Position numbers and translations under genes: made by a program. Source: a virus. From it: a DNA stretch of 38,398 nt. Shown piece by piece: positions 7,664-14,914 of the stretch. Position 1 is the first letter of the stretch. Each line of letters begins with the position of its first letter. The notes beneath the pieces were generated by a model that was not told the origin of the DNA, ran no database searches, and saw only the letters and a program-made list of their open reading frames with translations. Where the stretch lies: positions 1 to 38,398 of the IMG/VR virus record IMGVR_UViG_3300047666_000222; one strand, given 5' to 3'.

Positions 7664-8305
7664 ATGTCAGAGCAAGAAGTAGTAACAGAAGTAGCGCCAG
7701 TAACTTATACGGCAGAGCAGTACGATGCATTAGTGTCAGATAACGCAAAGATGAAGGGCCATATGGATACCTTGCTTGGCGAGACAAAGACAGCTAAAGC
7801 ATTAGCAAAGCAGCAGGCAGAAGACGCGACAAATCTTGCTAACGATAAGGCCAAAAAAGACGGCGACTTCGAGCAGCTTTATAACTCGTCTACTGAGCAG
7901 GCTAGCGGCTACAAGTTAGAGTTAGAAACATTGCACGCGTCAATTTCTAAAAGCAATACTAACCGTGAAGCTATGAGCTTGGCAATGCAGTTAGCGGATG
8001 GTTTTAACGCAGAGTTGTTAAGCGAAAAGATAGCACTAAGATTAAAATACACTGACGAAGGTGTAAAAGTATTAGACGCAAACGGTCAGCTTACCGTGTC
8101 AACAGTAGAGGACTTAAAAGCAGAATTTAGTAACAATGAGCGTTATGCAAGCTTATTGAAAGGTAATCAAAGTTCTGGGGGTGGTGCTCCCGGTGGCAAA
8201 AACAGCGGTGCTGCAGGTAAATTATTAACACGCGCCGAATTTGACGCAATGAATCCAACCAAAAAAATGGAGTTCATTAAATCAGATGGCAAACTTACAA
8301 ATTAA
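7664..8305 (+). CDS. Capsid scaffolding protein
   Basis: A 213-residue acidic, mostly helical protein directly before the coat gene. Residues 17-90 look like a coiled coil (AKMKGHMDTLLGETKTAKAL and after), the middle is a helical domain, and a flexible Gly/Ser/Asn-rich stretch (SSGGGAPGGKNSGAAG) leads to a short C-terminal element LLTRAEFDAMNPTKKMEF. A glycine linker followed by a terminal coat-binding helix is typical of phage scaffolds, which guide coat assembly and then leave the prohead. Assignment rests on features and position. Confidence 0.82.
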   Translation: MSEQEVVTEVAPVTYTAEQYDALVSDNAKMKGHMDTLLGETKTAKALAKQQAEDATNLANDKAKKDGDFEQLYNSSTEQASGYKLELETLHASISKSNTNREAMSLAMQLADGFNAELLSEKIALRLKYTDEGVKVLDANGQLTVSTVEDLKAEFSNNERYASLLKGNQSSGGGAPGGKNSGAAGKLLTRAEFDAMNPTKKMEFIKSDGKLTN

Positions 8306-8323
8306 AATATAGGCAGCATCAAA

Positions 8324-9481
8324 ATGGCTAACACCCTTACAGACCTAACCCCAGACTTATATCAAGCTCTGGATGTAGTATCACGCGAATTGGTAGGATT
8401 TATCCCATCAGTTACTTTGGACTCAGGCATCGAACGTGCAGCAGTAGGGCAACAGGTTCGCTCGTTTGTCACTCCAGCTTCAACCGCATCTGACTTAACA
8501 CCAGGTGTAAACGCTCCAGACAATGGCGATCAAGTTATTGGCAACGAGTCAATGACAATCACTAAAGCTCGTGGCGTGCCTGTACGTTATAACGGCGAAG
8601 AACAGCGCGGCTTAAACTCTGGCGCAGGTTATCGTCCTATCTTACAAGACCAGTTTGCTCAGGCTATGCGTACACTAGTTAACGAGATGGAAAGTGACCT
8701 TGCTGCATTACAAGCTACTGCCTCTCGCGCATTTGGTATTGCTGGCACTACTCCTTTTGCAAGTGACCTAAGTGACACTGCACAAGTGCGTAAAATCTTA
8801 GCTGATAACGGTGCTGCTCTAAGCGATATGCAGTTAGTTATCGATACGACTGGCGGCGCTAAAATGCGTACTCTTACGCAGTTAAGTAAAGCTAACGAAG
8901 CAGCAGACAGCACGCTATTACGTCAAGGTGTTTTACTAGACGTGCATGGCATGGCTATTCGTGAATCAGCGCAAATTGTAACTGCTGGTAGCAATGCTAT
9001 TACTGGCGCTGTAACTGTTACAGGAACAAACGCAATAGGTGCAACTTCAATCGGCGTTACTACTGCTGGTGGTGCTGCTGTTGCTGCAATCGCTGGTGAT
9101 GTTATTACCTTTGCTGGTGATACTAACAAGTATGTCATTAAGACCGCTGTAACTATCGGCGCGTCTACTACTGGTACTATCGTATTGGCTGCACCCGGCT
9201 TGCGTATTGCTAAAGCTGCTACCGCTGTTATTAGTGGTGTTGCTGTTGCTGCTCGCTCTATGGGCTTTAGTCGGTCTGCTCTTGTTCTTGCAACACGCGC
9301 ACCAGCTAGACCTGAAGAGGGCGACATGGCTGACGATGTTATGATGGTCACTGACCCTCGTAGCGGCATCTCGTTTGAGGTTGCTTTGTACAAGCAGTAT
9401 CGTCAAGTACGCTATGAAATCTCAGCTGCATGGGGTGTTAAAAACTTCAAGCCAGAACACTCAGCTATTTTGTTAGGCTAG
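8324..9481 (+). CDS. Major capsid protein (P22 gp5-like)
   Basis: A 385-residue coat protein. The N-terminus (NTLTDLTPDLYQALDVVSRE then LVGFIPSVTLD) and the loop with ARGVPVRYNGEEQRGLNSG match P22-gp5-type coat proteins with the HK97 fold. Residues about 215-310 form an Ala/Thr/Val/Gly-rich inserted domain (ITGAVTVTGTNAIGATSIGV), where the P22 family carries its I-domain. The C-terminus EVALYKQYRQVRYEISAAWG also fits. Codon use favours GCT, GGC and CGT here more than in neighbours, as expected for the most highly expressed virion gene. A strong terminator follows. Confidence 0.92.
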   Translation: MANTLTDLTPDLYQALDVVSRELVGFIPSVTLDSGIERAAVGQQVRSFVTPASTASDLTPGVNAPDNGDQVIGNESMTITKARGVPVRYNGEEQRGLNSGAGYRPILQDQFAQAMRTLVNEMESDLAALQATASRAFGIAGTTPFASDLSDTAQVRKILADNGAALSDMQLVIDTTGGAKMRTLTQLSKANEAADSTLLRQGVLLDVHGMAIRESAQIVTAGSNAITGAVTVTGTNAIGATSIGVTTAGGAAVAAIAGDVITFAGDTNKYVIKTAVTIGASTTGTIVLAAPGLRIAKAATAVISGVAVAARSMGFSRSALVLATRAPARPEEGDMADDVMMVTDPRSGISFEVALYKQYRQVRYEISAAWGVKNFKPEHSAILLG

Positions 9482-9497
9482 GTTTTACTGAATAAAT

Positions 9498-9521
9498 AAA
9501 GGGGCTTAATTGCCCCTTTTT
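9498..9521 (+). terminator. Rho-independent terminator after coat gene
   Basis: AAAGGGGC-TTAATT-GCCCCTTTTT: an 8-bp stem with a six-base loop and a run of five T, 17 bases after the coat stop. Read leftward it is the same stem followed by TTTATTTATT, so it probably also ends the leftward cassette 10763-9530. It separates the capsid operon from the connector operon, which has its own promoter near 10856. Confidence 0.93.
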
Positions 9522-9529
9522 GTTGTCTC

Positions 9530-9703
9530 TTATTTATCCTTGTGGCAGTTACCTAACCTAATAGGTATAAAAATAGGAGCAAAAACTAAAAATATGACAC
9601 GCCCTATTTTCTGAGGTATGTTTTCTTTATTCCAACTCTTACTAATCACACCAATACAAAACAAATAACTAAAGCACAAATACAATATAAATAAATCACT
9701 CAT
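9530..9703 (-). CDS. Small membrane protein, 57 aa
   Basis: Leftward ATG at 9703-9701 overlaps the 3' end of the upstream gene by 8 bases; TAA at 9532-9530, just outside the terminator. The product starts MSDLFILYLCFSYLFCIGVI and has a second hydrophobic stretch, VIFLVFAPIFIPI, giving two likely transmembrane helices with a basic loop between. It is the last gene of the leftward cassette. No family recognised; a role in superinfection exclusion or membrane modification is speculation. Confidence 0.7.
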   Translation of the reverse strand: MSDLFILYLCFSYLFCIGVISKSWNKENIPQKIGRVIFLVFAPIFIPIRLGNCHKDK

Positions 9704-9926
9704 CACTTATCCCCCAGCCACTTCCACTTCCACCACTTCCGCCACTGCCTATGACTGGGCCGGACATTACCTTAGGCTCATTCAGCTTTACCAGCTCCGC
9801 CTTAATATCTATCAATACACTTAACCGCTTATTGATTTTAAAGTACCAGCAAAATACTTCGCGTAATAATAAAAACACACCAGCTGATATTGCTATTGAT
9901 AAAAATAATATTTCTACATTGTTCAT
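9696..9926 (-). CDS. Single-pass membrane protein with Gly/Ser tail, 76 aa
   Basis: Starts at ATG 9926 with GGTGAG upstream, overlapping the preceding small gene by ATGA. Residues about 5-28 (EILFLSIAISAGVFLLLREV) are a transmembrane helix; a basic/helical segment (KINKRLSVLIDIKAELVKL) follows and then a flexible GSGGSGGSGSGWG tail. Small size, one N-terminal helix and a flexible cytoplasmic or periplasmic tail fit a membrane-anchored accessory protein. Function unknown. Confidence 0.72.
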   Translation of the reverse strand: MNNVEILFLSIAISAGVFLLLREVFCWYFKINKRLSVLIDIKAELVKLNEPKVMSGPVIGSGGSGGSGSGWGISDE

Positions 9927-10024
9927 GATTTACTCACCAATCTATCAAAATACTGAACACAAACACCAATAGCCATACCAACTATTAGCGACCCAATATA
10001 AATTAATGCTAGTAATGCGATCAT
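9923..10024 (-). CDS. Mini membrane protein, 33 aa
   Basis: ATG at 10024 sits in TCATGA, overlapping the upstream stop, and its own TGA overlaps the next ATG the same way. GGAGAG lies 7 bases before the start. The product is almost entirely one helix: MIALLALIYIGSLIVGMAIG then VCVQYFDRLVSKS. Overlap on both sides and a good ribosome-binding site argue for a real micro-gene. No known family. Confidence 0.65.
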   Translation of the reverse strand: MIALLALIYIGSLIVGMAIGVCVQYFDRLVSKS

Positions 10025-10188
10025 GATTTACTCTCCAGTTCATTAATAAAATCTTGAATCATTTCATTCTGCTTGGCTTGCTCTTTGTTGCAGTACTCAC
10101 GATACCAGCGCAACGAGTAGCCTATTTTTATGCAGAACTCTTGCAGGGTATAGCCTTTATTTCTAATCTTGCGTGTTAGTGGGTTCAT
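10021..10188 (-). CDS. Small HTH-like protein, 55 aa
   Basis: The start chosen is ATG 10188, ten bases after AGAGGTGAG; GTG at 10203 in the same frame is possible but its spacing is poor. The segment GYTLQEFCIKIGYSLRWYRE (residues 12-31) reads as a helix-turn-helix of the Cro/phage-regulator kind, with many basic residues nearby and an acidic helical C-terminus. It could regulate the cassette's own divergent promoters. Family not recognised. Confidence 0.65.
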   Translation of the reverse strand: MNPLTRKIRNKGYTLQEFCIKIGYSLRWYREYCNKEQAKQNEMIQDFINELESKS

Positions 10189-10192
10189 ATTT

Positions 10193-10474
10193 TTATTGCT
10201 CACCTCTTGCTTTAGCTAATAGTTTTTCTGCATCATTAATAAGTACGTGATGCCAGCCCTGCCTAACAGCAAAGTCTTTAAAGTCAGATAGCATATTGTA
10301 CAACTCAGGTGCGGCGGATATAAGGCTGACGTTGGCATATAATTCATCAGGGCATTCAATGTCAGTCATTTCTAAATCAGCTATAAGCCCGTTATCGCCA
10401 TTGTCGACCCAGCATGATTGGTCATTCATACACGCGACCCAATTGCCACCTGTAAATTTTTTTACATTGCTCAT
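10193..10474 (-). CDS. Hypothetical protein, paralogue of the 30103 gene
   Basis: A 93-residue protein with GGAGAGTAAAGTA before the ATG. It shares a clear pattern with the 79-residue gene at 30103-30342: MSNxKFTxGxW at the start, LIxAAPExYxMLxD in the middle and KLLAKARGE at the end. This pattern resembles a widespread small phage family whose function is unknown to me. The central part differs (extra acidic loop DNGDNGLIADLEMTDIECPD). A paralogue within a leftward cassette between virion genes suggests the cassette was derived from the early region. Confidence 0.75.
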   Translation of the reverse strand: MSNVKKFTGGNWVACMNDQSCWVDNGDNGLIADLEMTDIECPDELYANVSLISAAPELYNMLSDFKDFAVRQGWHHVLINDAEKLLAKARGEQ

Positions 10475-10478
10475 TACT

Positions 10479-10763
10479 TTACTCTCCGTTTATCAATTGT
10501 GTAAAAGCAGTAAAGCAAAACTTTGAGTCGCAATCAAAGCCAATGTCACTTAAAACTATAGGCTCTGGAATAAACTCTTTAACAGTAAGTGCATCTATTT
10601 TTTCTTCTAGCAAGTAAACTCTGTTAGTAAGGCTATCATTAATTTGCTGTAAAGCTTTTATTTCAATTTCAATATACTTAACGCTTTTTTGATCGGTTAA
10701 AGACCAATCTAATAATTTTTTAAGGTCCTCAGTTATTTCTTTAAACCTCTTATTGTAAAACAT
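10479..10763 (-). CDS. Coiled-coil hypothetical protein, 94 aa
   Basis: The start chosen is ATG 10763 (MFYNKRFKEITEDLKKLLDW) because ACGGAGAGTAATT precedes it; the longer frame to 10874 would run through the promoter region. Residues 10-70 are strongly helical and heptad-like (KYIEIEIKALQQINDSLTNR then VYLLEEKIDAL). The C-terminus ends INGE, whose codons contain the ribosome-binding site of the next gene. First gene of the leftward cassette. Function unknown. Confidence 0.72.
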   Translation of the reverse strand: MFYNKRFKEITEDLKKLLDWSLTDQKSVKYIEIEIKALQQINDSLTNRVYLLEEKIDALTVKEFIPEPIVLSDIGFDCDSKFCFTAFTQLINGE

Positions 10764-10797
10764 AATTACTCTCCGTTTATTTGCACTGTTCTGAATT

Positions 10798-10826
10798 ATC
10801 CTAATGCACTCTTTGCACGGTTGCAA
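10798..10826 (-). promoter_or_regulatory. Putative leftward promoter of the cassette
   Basis: On the minus strand TTGCAA (10826-10821), 17 bases, then TAGGAT (10803-10798): reasonable -35 and -10 elements with ideal spacing, 35 bases before the first leftward ATG at 10763. It is back to back with the rightward extended -10 at 10853-10861, so the two could be co-regulated. Confidence 0.55.
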
Positions 10827-10852
10827 GCCTTTCTTTAATTTAATTAAAATAG

Positions 10853-10861
10853 TGCTATAAT
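10853..10861 (+). promoter_or_regulatory. Extended -10 promoter for connector operon
   Basis: TGCTATAAT is a perfect extended -10 element, 28 bases before the ATG at 10890, with AAAGAGG in between. It is preceded by an A/T-rich stretch (TTTAATTTAATTAAAA) that could act as an UP element; no consensus -35. It resembles the extended -10 at 783-791 and should restart transcription after the terminator and the leftward cassette. Confidence 0.6.
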
Positions 10862-10889
10862 GAGCAATCAACAAAAGAGGCTAATTTAT

Positions 10890-11027
10890 ATGCAGTGCGA
10901 AACGATTCAAATTAAATCTGCTGACGGCTCTTGCCTGACAATTAATAAAGACGACTACGACGAAAAAATACATGTGTTGTGGTCAGAAGATAAGCCAAAA
11001 AAACAGCCAGTGAAAAGTCGTAAATAA
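10890..11027 (+). CDS. Small acidic protein, 45 aa
   Basis: ATG 10890 follows AAAGAGG (10874-10880); the TAA at 11025-11027 overlaps the next ATG. The product MQCETIQIKSADGSCLTINK then DDYDEKIHVLWSEDKPKK is hydrophilic with a basic C-terminus. Short genes of this kind often follow the coat gene in phages of this layout, but I cannot name a family. First gene of the connector operon. Confidence 0.68.
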   Translation: MQCETIQIKSADGSCLTINKDDYDEKIHVLWSEDKPKKQPVKSRK

Positions 11028-11641
11028 TGACAGCTTATGTAAACCCAACGCCAGACAATAGGACCATTGTTCCTGGCACTTGGTCTGACTTGCTTGACAA
11101 GCAGTTATCAACACACACGACCGATAGTGCTGGCAGGGTATCTGTCAATATATCTGATACCAACACGGTCGCACAAGCTGTTTTGGCTGGCACAATGCAC
11201 GCTATTAATAACGAGTTTACTTTATTGTCAGGCGAGTCTATGGGATTCAAGATTCGGGCTGCTGGCGGGTCGTTTGTTAGGTTTGTAAACGCTGACGGCT
11301 TGACAGTAAAATATGTGTCCACATTTACTGGTTTTTTAAAATCATTAGGTGTGTCAAAGAATTTAAACTATAACGTTGATGATGGTTACAGAGCATTTTA
11401 TAGCAAATTTGTTAATCCTGTATTTGCTGACACCGACGTTATATTAAGTGGTAGTGCTCCTATTAGGACAGAAGTATTTTCAACAGATGAAGTATTTATT
11501 GTACTGACAAATAACACGGCGCAAACAGTGACGGACAATTTTAGTGCGGGTCTACAGTCTGTGGCCCCATTTGTGCAACCTTACGGGCTAAGAGCAACAA
11601 TAGCATTAACAGCAACAACACAAATGGGTATTTATGACTGA
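11027..11641 (+). CDS. Structural hypothetical protein, 204 aa
   Basis: Coupled to the upstream gene by TAATG and to the next by an 8-base overlap. The sequence is beta-rich (FTLLSGESMGFKIRAAGGSF, VFSTDEVFIVLTNNTAQTV) with no enzymatic motif or membrane segment. Position between coat and head-tail connectors suggests a head decoration or head fibre protein. I do not recognise a family. Confidence 0.72.
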   Translation: MTAYVNPTPDNRTIVPGTWSDLLDKQLSTHTTDSAGRVSVNISDTNTVAQAVLAGTMHAINNEFTLLSGESMGFKIRAAGGSFVRFVNADGLTVKYVSTFTGFLKSLGVSKNLNYNVDDGYRAFYSKFVNPVFADTDVILSGSAPIRTEVFSTDEVFIVLTNNTAQTVTDNFSAGLQSVAPFVQPYGLRATIALTATTQMGIYD

Positions 11642-12026
11642 TACAGTAACAATTCCAGCCGATGTTTTGTGGGGCGATGCAGCAGTAGCAATAAATCACA
11701 ATACAGATATTGTAAACGCAGAATTAGCAACAAAGCTAAACGACACAGGCATCATATTGCAAAGTGAGGTCGCGTCATCTGACGGCAATGCGACAATTAA
11801 CAAGCCGATGGGGCGTGTATTACTTGCTGCTGGTGCAACAAGCGTTACAGTAACTAATAGCCTTGTTACTGCGAATTCTAATGTATTTTGCACAGTCATG
11901 AAAGTTGACGCGGCAACAATTAAGAATGTGGTTGCAAGTGCTGGGCAGTTTATTATTTATTTTGTCGCAGGCGCTACAGGGCCATCAGTACCAGTGGCTT
12001 TCATGGTAGTCAATCCACCAGCATAG
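11634..12026 (+). CDS. Structural hypothetical protein, 130 aa
   Basis: A beta-rich, Ala/Val/Thr-rich protein with few charges. The segment INKPMGRVLLAAGATSVTVT then SNVFCTVMKVDAATIKNVVA resembles the compact repeat-like sandwich seen in many phage head decoration proteins: GRVxLAAGATSVTVTN is a common element. I infer a capsid-surface role; no enzymatic features. It lies between another probable structural gene and the head-tail adaptor. Confidence 0.7.
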   Translation: MTDTVTIPADVLWGDAAVAINHNTDIVNAELATKLNDTGIILQSEVASSDGNATINKPMGRVLLAAGATSVTVTNSLVTANSNVFCTVMKVDAATIKNVVASAGQFIIYFVAGATGPSVPVAFMVVNPPA

Positions 12027-12035
12027 GAATTTAAC

Positions 12036-12836
12036 GTGTCACAAAATTTAGTTATAGCCAACAAGGACAATAAAGTTGTTTTTGTATTTGGTGGGATAGA
12101 TTTAACCTTAGCAACTGACATCTTAGTTCAATTCGGTGCAGAGTCTTATACCAAGCTACTTAACCCGCTTATTGTTATAGTCGATAGTGCTACTGAGTTA
12201 AGCCTTAATTTATCTGCTACGGCTGAAGTCGGCAAAGTATTTGCTACCGTTACGTATAAAGACGGCGCAAGTGTTTACGGCACTGACATCACATCTAGGG
12301 CACTTGGTAACTCTGAAAAAATAGTTGTAGCAATTGGCAGCCAGTTAATTATTGAAGACGGTTCCATTGTGGCAAACTCTAACAGCTTTGTGACTGACGC
12401 AGAGCTAAAGGCATACGCTAACATCAGAAACGCCACTGTGCCAGCTACACAGCCAGACAGAGAAGCTTTATTAATACTTGCTATGGATTACCTAACAGGA
12501 CGCGAACAAAGCATGAAGGGAACAAGAGTTAGCGACCTTCAAGAGTTGCCTTACCCTAGATTTAATGTGCGGTATAATGGCTACTATATTCAAGACTCAG
12601 AAATACCTAAAGAGCTTAAAAACGCACAGATGGAACTTGCAATACAAGCAGGCAGTTCAGATATACTAATAAGCGCAACGATTGACAACTTAGCATCTTT
12701 TAATGTTGACGGCGTGTACTCTGAATCATATTTTAGCGGCGGCTCTTGGTCATCTGTACGCACTGACAAAGCAGATGCATACTTAGGTGTGCTAATGGTC
12801 AATGGTGGCCGTAACAACCTGATTACGAGAATGTAA
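12036..12836 (+). CDS. Head-tail adaptor (DnaT-like fold) with Ig-like N-terminus
   Basis: A 266-residue protein starting at GTG 12036 (AGGA nine bases upstream). Residues about 118-215 carry the pattern of DnaT-like phage adaptor proteins: FVTDAELKAYANIRNATVPA, then REALLILAMDYLTGRE and LPYPRFNVRYNGYYIQDSEI. These proteins bind the portal ring and start the connector. The first 110 residues (VIANKDNKVVFVFGGIDLTL, KVFATVTYKDGASVYGTDIT) look like a separate all-beta, Ig-like domain, so this is probably a fusion. The first domain call is weaker than the second. Confidence 0.75.
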   Translation: MSQNLVIANKDNKVVFVFGGIDLTLATDILVQFGAESYTKLLNPLIVIVDSATELSLNLSATAEVGKVFATVTYKDGASVYGTDITSRALGNSEKIVVAIGSQLIIEDGSIVANSNSFVTDAELKAYANIRNATVPATQPDREALLILAMDYLTGREQSMKGTRVSDLQELPYPRFNVRYNGYYIQDSEIPKELKNAQMELAIQAGSSDILISATIDNLASFNVDGVYSESYFSGGSWSSVRTDKADAYLGVLMVNGGRNNLITRM

Positions 12837-12838
12837 GA

Positions 12839-13210
12839 ATGTCTAGCGCAAACATACGGGCAAAAGTCAAAGCCGGATTAGCTAAAGCAAACAAAGCTGT
12901 AGGCTCAAGCACCAGTGAAATTATTTATGTTGTCAAAGAAACAATTACAGGCGGCGGCCCGTTAGGTGGTGGCACAACTACAAGCGTAAGCACTCTATTG
13001 ACAAATGCCTTTTTTAAATCGTTTGACGCTAAGTTATTTGGAGGGACCATGATTGCTGGTGATAGGGTTCTAGTGTGTGACAATGTCACAGTTATTAAGC
13101 AAGGCGATACCATACAAGAAGGCGCATCTAAATACATAGTCATCAACATTGATATTAAAGCGCCGACATCTGACGTACTGGCTTATATTTTACAGGTAAG
13201 GCTAAAGTAA
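12839..13210 (+). CDS. Head closure (stopper) protein, putative
   Basis: A 123-residue protein between the adaptor and the gp10-like gene, where head-closure proteins normally sit. The second half is beta-rich with the element IAGDRVLVCDNVTVIKQGDT, typical of small connector proteins that read as an SH3-like barrel with a bound loop. Assigned mainly by order and size. Its stop overlaps the next start (TAATG). Confidence 0.65.
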   Translation: MSSANIRAKVKAGLAKANKAVGSSTSEIIYVVKETITGGGPLGGGTTTSVSTLLTNAFFKSFDAKLFGGTMIAGDRVLVCDNVTVIKQGDTIQEGASKYIVINIDIKAPTSDVLAYILQVRLK

Positions 13211-13653
13211 TGCCGATTAAAGGTATGGGCAATGTCAAAAAAGCAATAGTTAAAACTAAAGCGGATTCAGGGCTTAAGCTGTATGCAATATTTTTTGATG
13301 GTGGTTCAGAAATAATAAAAGAAACGCCAGTTGATACAGGACGCACGAGGAATAGCTGGTTTGTAACACAAGGGCAACCGTTCAGCATGTCATCAGGAAG
13401 GTCAGAAGATAAAAGCGGGTCGGGTTCTTTATCAAGTTTAAACACTATGCCTTCCAATGTATTAAATAACAAAATTTATATTACTAACAACATGCCTAAT
13501 ATTATCCCGTTAGAATTTGGCGGCTACCCAAACCCAAGCAGCGGCGATAAAACATCTGGCGGCTACAGTAAGCAGCTAATACCATTTAACACGCCTAAAG
13601 GATGGGTTAGGTCTAACGTTATTCGTATGGCTAACAAGGTGCGATCACTATGA
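13210..13653 (+). CDS. HK97 gp10-like neck / tail completion protein
   Basis: A 147-residue protein with the hallmark PVDTGRTRNSWFV (residues about 40-52), a central NNMPNIIPLEFGGYP segment and PKGWVRSNV near the end. These are typical of the HK97 gp10 family, which links the head to the tail tube. Overlaps the next gene by ATGA. Confidence 0.85.
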   Translation: MPIKGMGNVKKAIVKTKADSGLKLYAIFFDGGSEIIKETPVDTGRTRNSWFVTQGQPFSMSSGRSEDKSGSGSLSSLNTMPSNVLNNKIYITNNMPNIIPLEFGGYPNPSSGDKTSGGYSKQLIPFNTPKGWVRSNVIRMANKVRSL

Positions 13654-14078
13654 GTTATTTAGACACAAGGCAGGCATTAATTACACAGTTTTTAGCGGCC
13701 ACTGTAACAGGATTAACTATCAATGATATTGCAACTGACAACGAGTTTTTTGACCCGGCAAATAAATCACTATGGGCCATGCTTACAGTCATTCCGGCAT
13801 CATCGGAAGCTATGGGAAAAACCACAGTTGACAAAAATGAAGACCGTGGAATATTTCAAGTTAGCGTGTTTATAGCGGTTAACACTAAAGACCGATCCAT
13901 CCTATCAGCGACAGCAGTTGACGAGATAAGAGCAGGCTTTCAATACAACTCCAATACGGTGTATAATGGGCAACAAGTAGACATATTAGACATAACAGTA
14001 AATCAGGGCCGAGTAACTGAGTCATGGTTTCAAACAGACATATCAATTAACTATTTAACATTTAGCAACAGAGGGTAA
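13650..14078 (+). CDS. Tail terminator protein (gpU-like), putative
   Basis: A 142-residue protein after the gp10-like gene. The start LDTRQALITQFLA, the central AMLTVIPASSEAMGKT with a following GIFQVSVFI strand, and the VDEIRAGFQYNSNTVYNGQQ segment match the DUF4128/lambda-gpU style tail terminators that cap the tail tube. Gene order supports it well. Confidence 0.78.
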   Translation: MSYLDTRQALITQFLAATVTGLTINDIATDNEFFDPANKSLWAMLTVIPASSEAMGKTTVDKNEDRGIFQVSVFIAVNTKDRSILSATAVDEIRAGFQYNSNTVYNGQQVDILDITVNQGRVTESWFQTDISINYLTFSNRG

Positions 14079-14082
14079 AATT

Positions 14083-14499
14083 ATGTCAGGTGAAGTGAAC
14101 GGCACGGTATGCATTATCACAAATGGGTCAGGCGAAATCATTGGGCAAGGTTCAGGTACTTTGGCATTGGCTGGAACTCCAATTATAACCAGCAACAAAT
14201 CAAACGGTGATAACGTCACCATGATAGACGGACAGCTAGCAGGGCAACAGCTTACATACGCTTGTGTTTTTGTCTACAGCACCAGTACACAATTCCAGAA
14301 AGTAAACAACGATGCTATTACTGGCATTAACGATACTTACACAATCACAATACCAACAGTCGGCACTACTGACGAATCATATACGGCATTGATGCAACCA
14401 GGCGGCATAAGTATAGCAATGCCATTCGGTGAAACTGTAACTTCAAGCATCACATTTTCGTCAAACGGTGCGATTACTCACGTTCCATACGTATCTTAA
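14083..14499 (+). CDS. Major tail tube protein
   Basis: A 138-residue protein, short for a tube protein but rich in beta segments and Thr/Gly/Ser, with the pattern MIDGQLAGQQLTYACVFVYS and later ISIAMPFGETVTSSITFSSN. Position between the tail terminator and the frameshifted chaperones is diagnostic for the tube protein in siphoviruses. It polymerises around the tape measure. Confidence 0.78.
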   Translation: MSGEVNGTVCIITNGSGEIIGQGSGTLALAGTPIITSNKSNGDNVTMIDGQLAGQQLTYACVFVYSTSTQFQKVNNDAITGINDTYTITIPTVGTTDESYTALMQPGGISIAMPFGETVTSSITFSSNGAITHVPYVS

Positions 14500-14500
14500 T

Positions 14501-14914
14501 ATGATTAAACTTTGCTATAAAGAGTATGATTGGAAGGTCTCACAAGAGGCCTGCAAATCATTTTCTGACAAAACAGGTCTAGATTTAAAGTCTGTATTTT
14601 TTGACTATCTTGTTTGCGCTATTAACACATCTAAAGATCTTAGCGTGCAAGATAGGATGCAGATGTACTCTAATGTACATAGTGAAAAAATTGCCGTTGC
14701 CGCCCTGCATTGCATTATAAAGGCTGGATCTGATGGAGTTTCAATTGATGAAATTGCAGACGGCTTTAATCGCGTAGGTTGGATCTTAAGTGAAAGGCCT
14801 GATGATTTAAGCGAGCCTTGGCCATTTGTTATGGTAACTACAGCATGTGATATTAATAGTTATTTTAACGCTAACATACCTAAAAAAAAAGAAGCGGGTA
14901 TAGAGGCGAAATAG
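14501..14914 (+). CDS. Tail assembly chaperone, short form (gpG-like)
   Basis: The start chosen is ATG 14501, two bases after the tube gene's stop. The 137-residue helical protein (MIKLCYKEYDWKVSQEACKS) fits the lambda gpG role of holding the tape measure protein for tube polymerisation. The zero frame ends IPKKKEAGIEAK with TAG at 14912-14914, just after a run of nine A. Some ribosomes slip there to make the long form described separately. Confidence 0.82.
   Translation: MIKLCYKEYDWKVSQEACKSFSDKTGLDLKSVFFDYLVCAINTSKDLSVQDRMQMYSNVHSEKIAVAALHCIIKAGSDGVSIDEIADGFNRVGWILSERPDDLSEPWPFVMVTTACDINSYFNANIPKKKEAGIEAK
14884..14890 (+). promoter_or_regulatory. -1 frameshift slippery site A-AAA-AAA
   Basis: Nine A (14882-14890) follow CCT in the chaperone gene. 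Read as codons they offer the heptamer A-AAA-AAA, where both tRNA-Lys can slip back one base. The zero frame stops at 14914; the -1 frame stays open to 15129. The +1 frame meets TAG at once, so -1 is the only productive slip. Confidence 0.85.

Noticed and set aside
10764-10874. Longer N-terminus for the leftward coiled-coil gene
   Set aside because: The extension would run through the promoter region, and a strong ribosome-binding site stands before the internal ATG at 10763.
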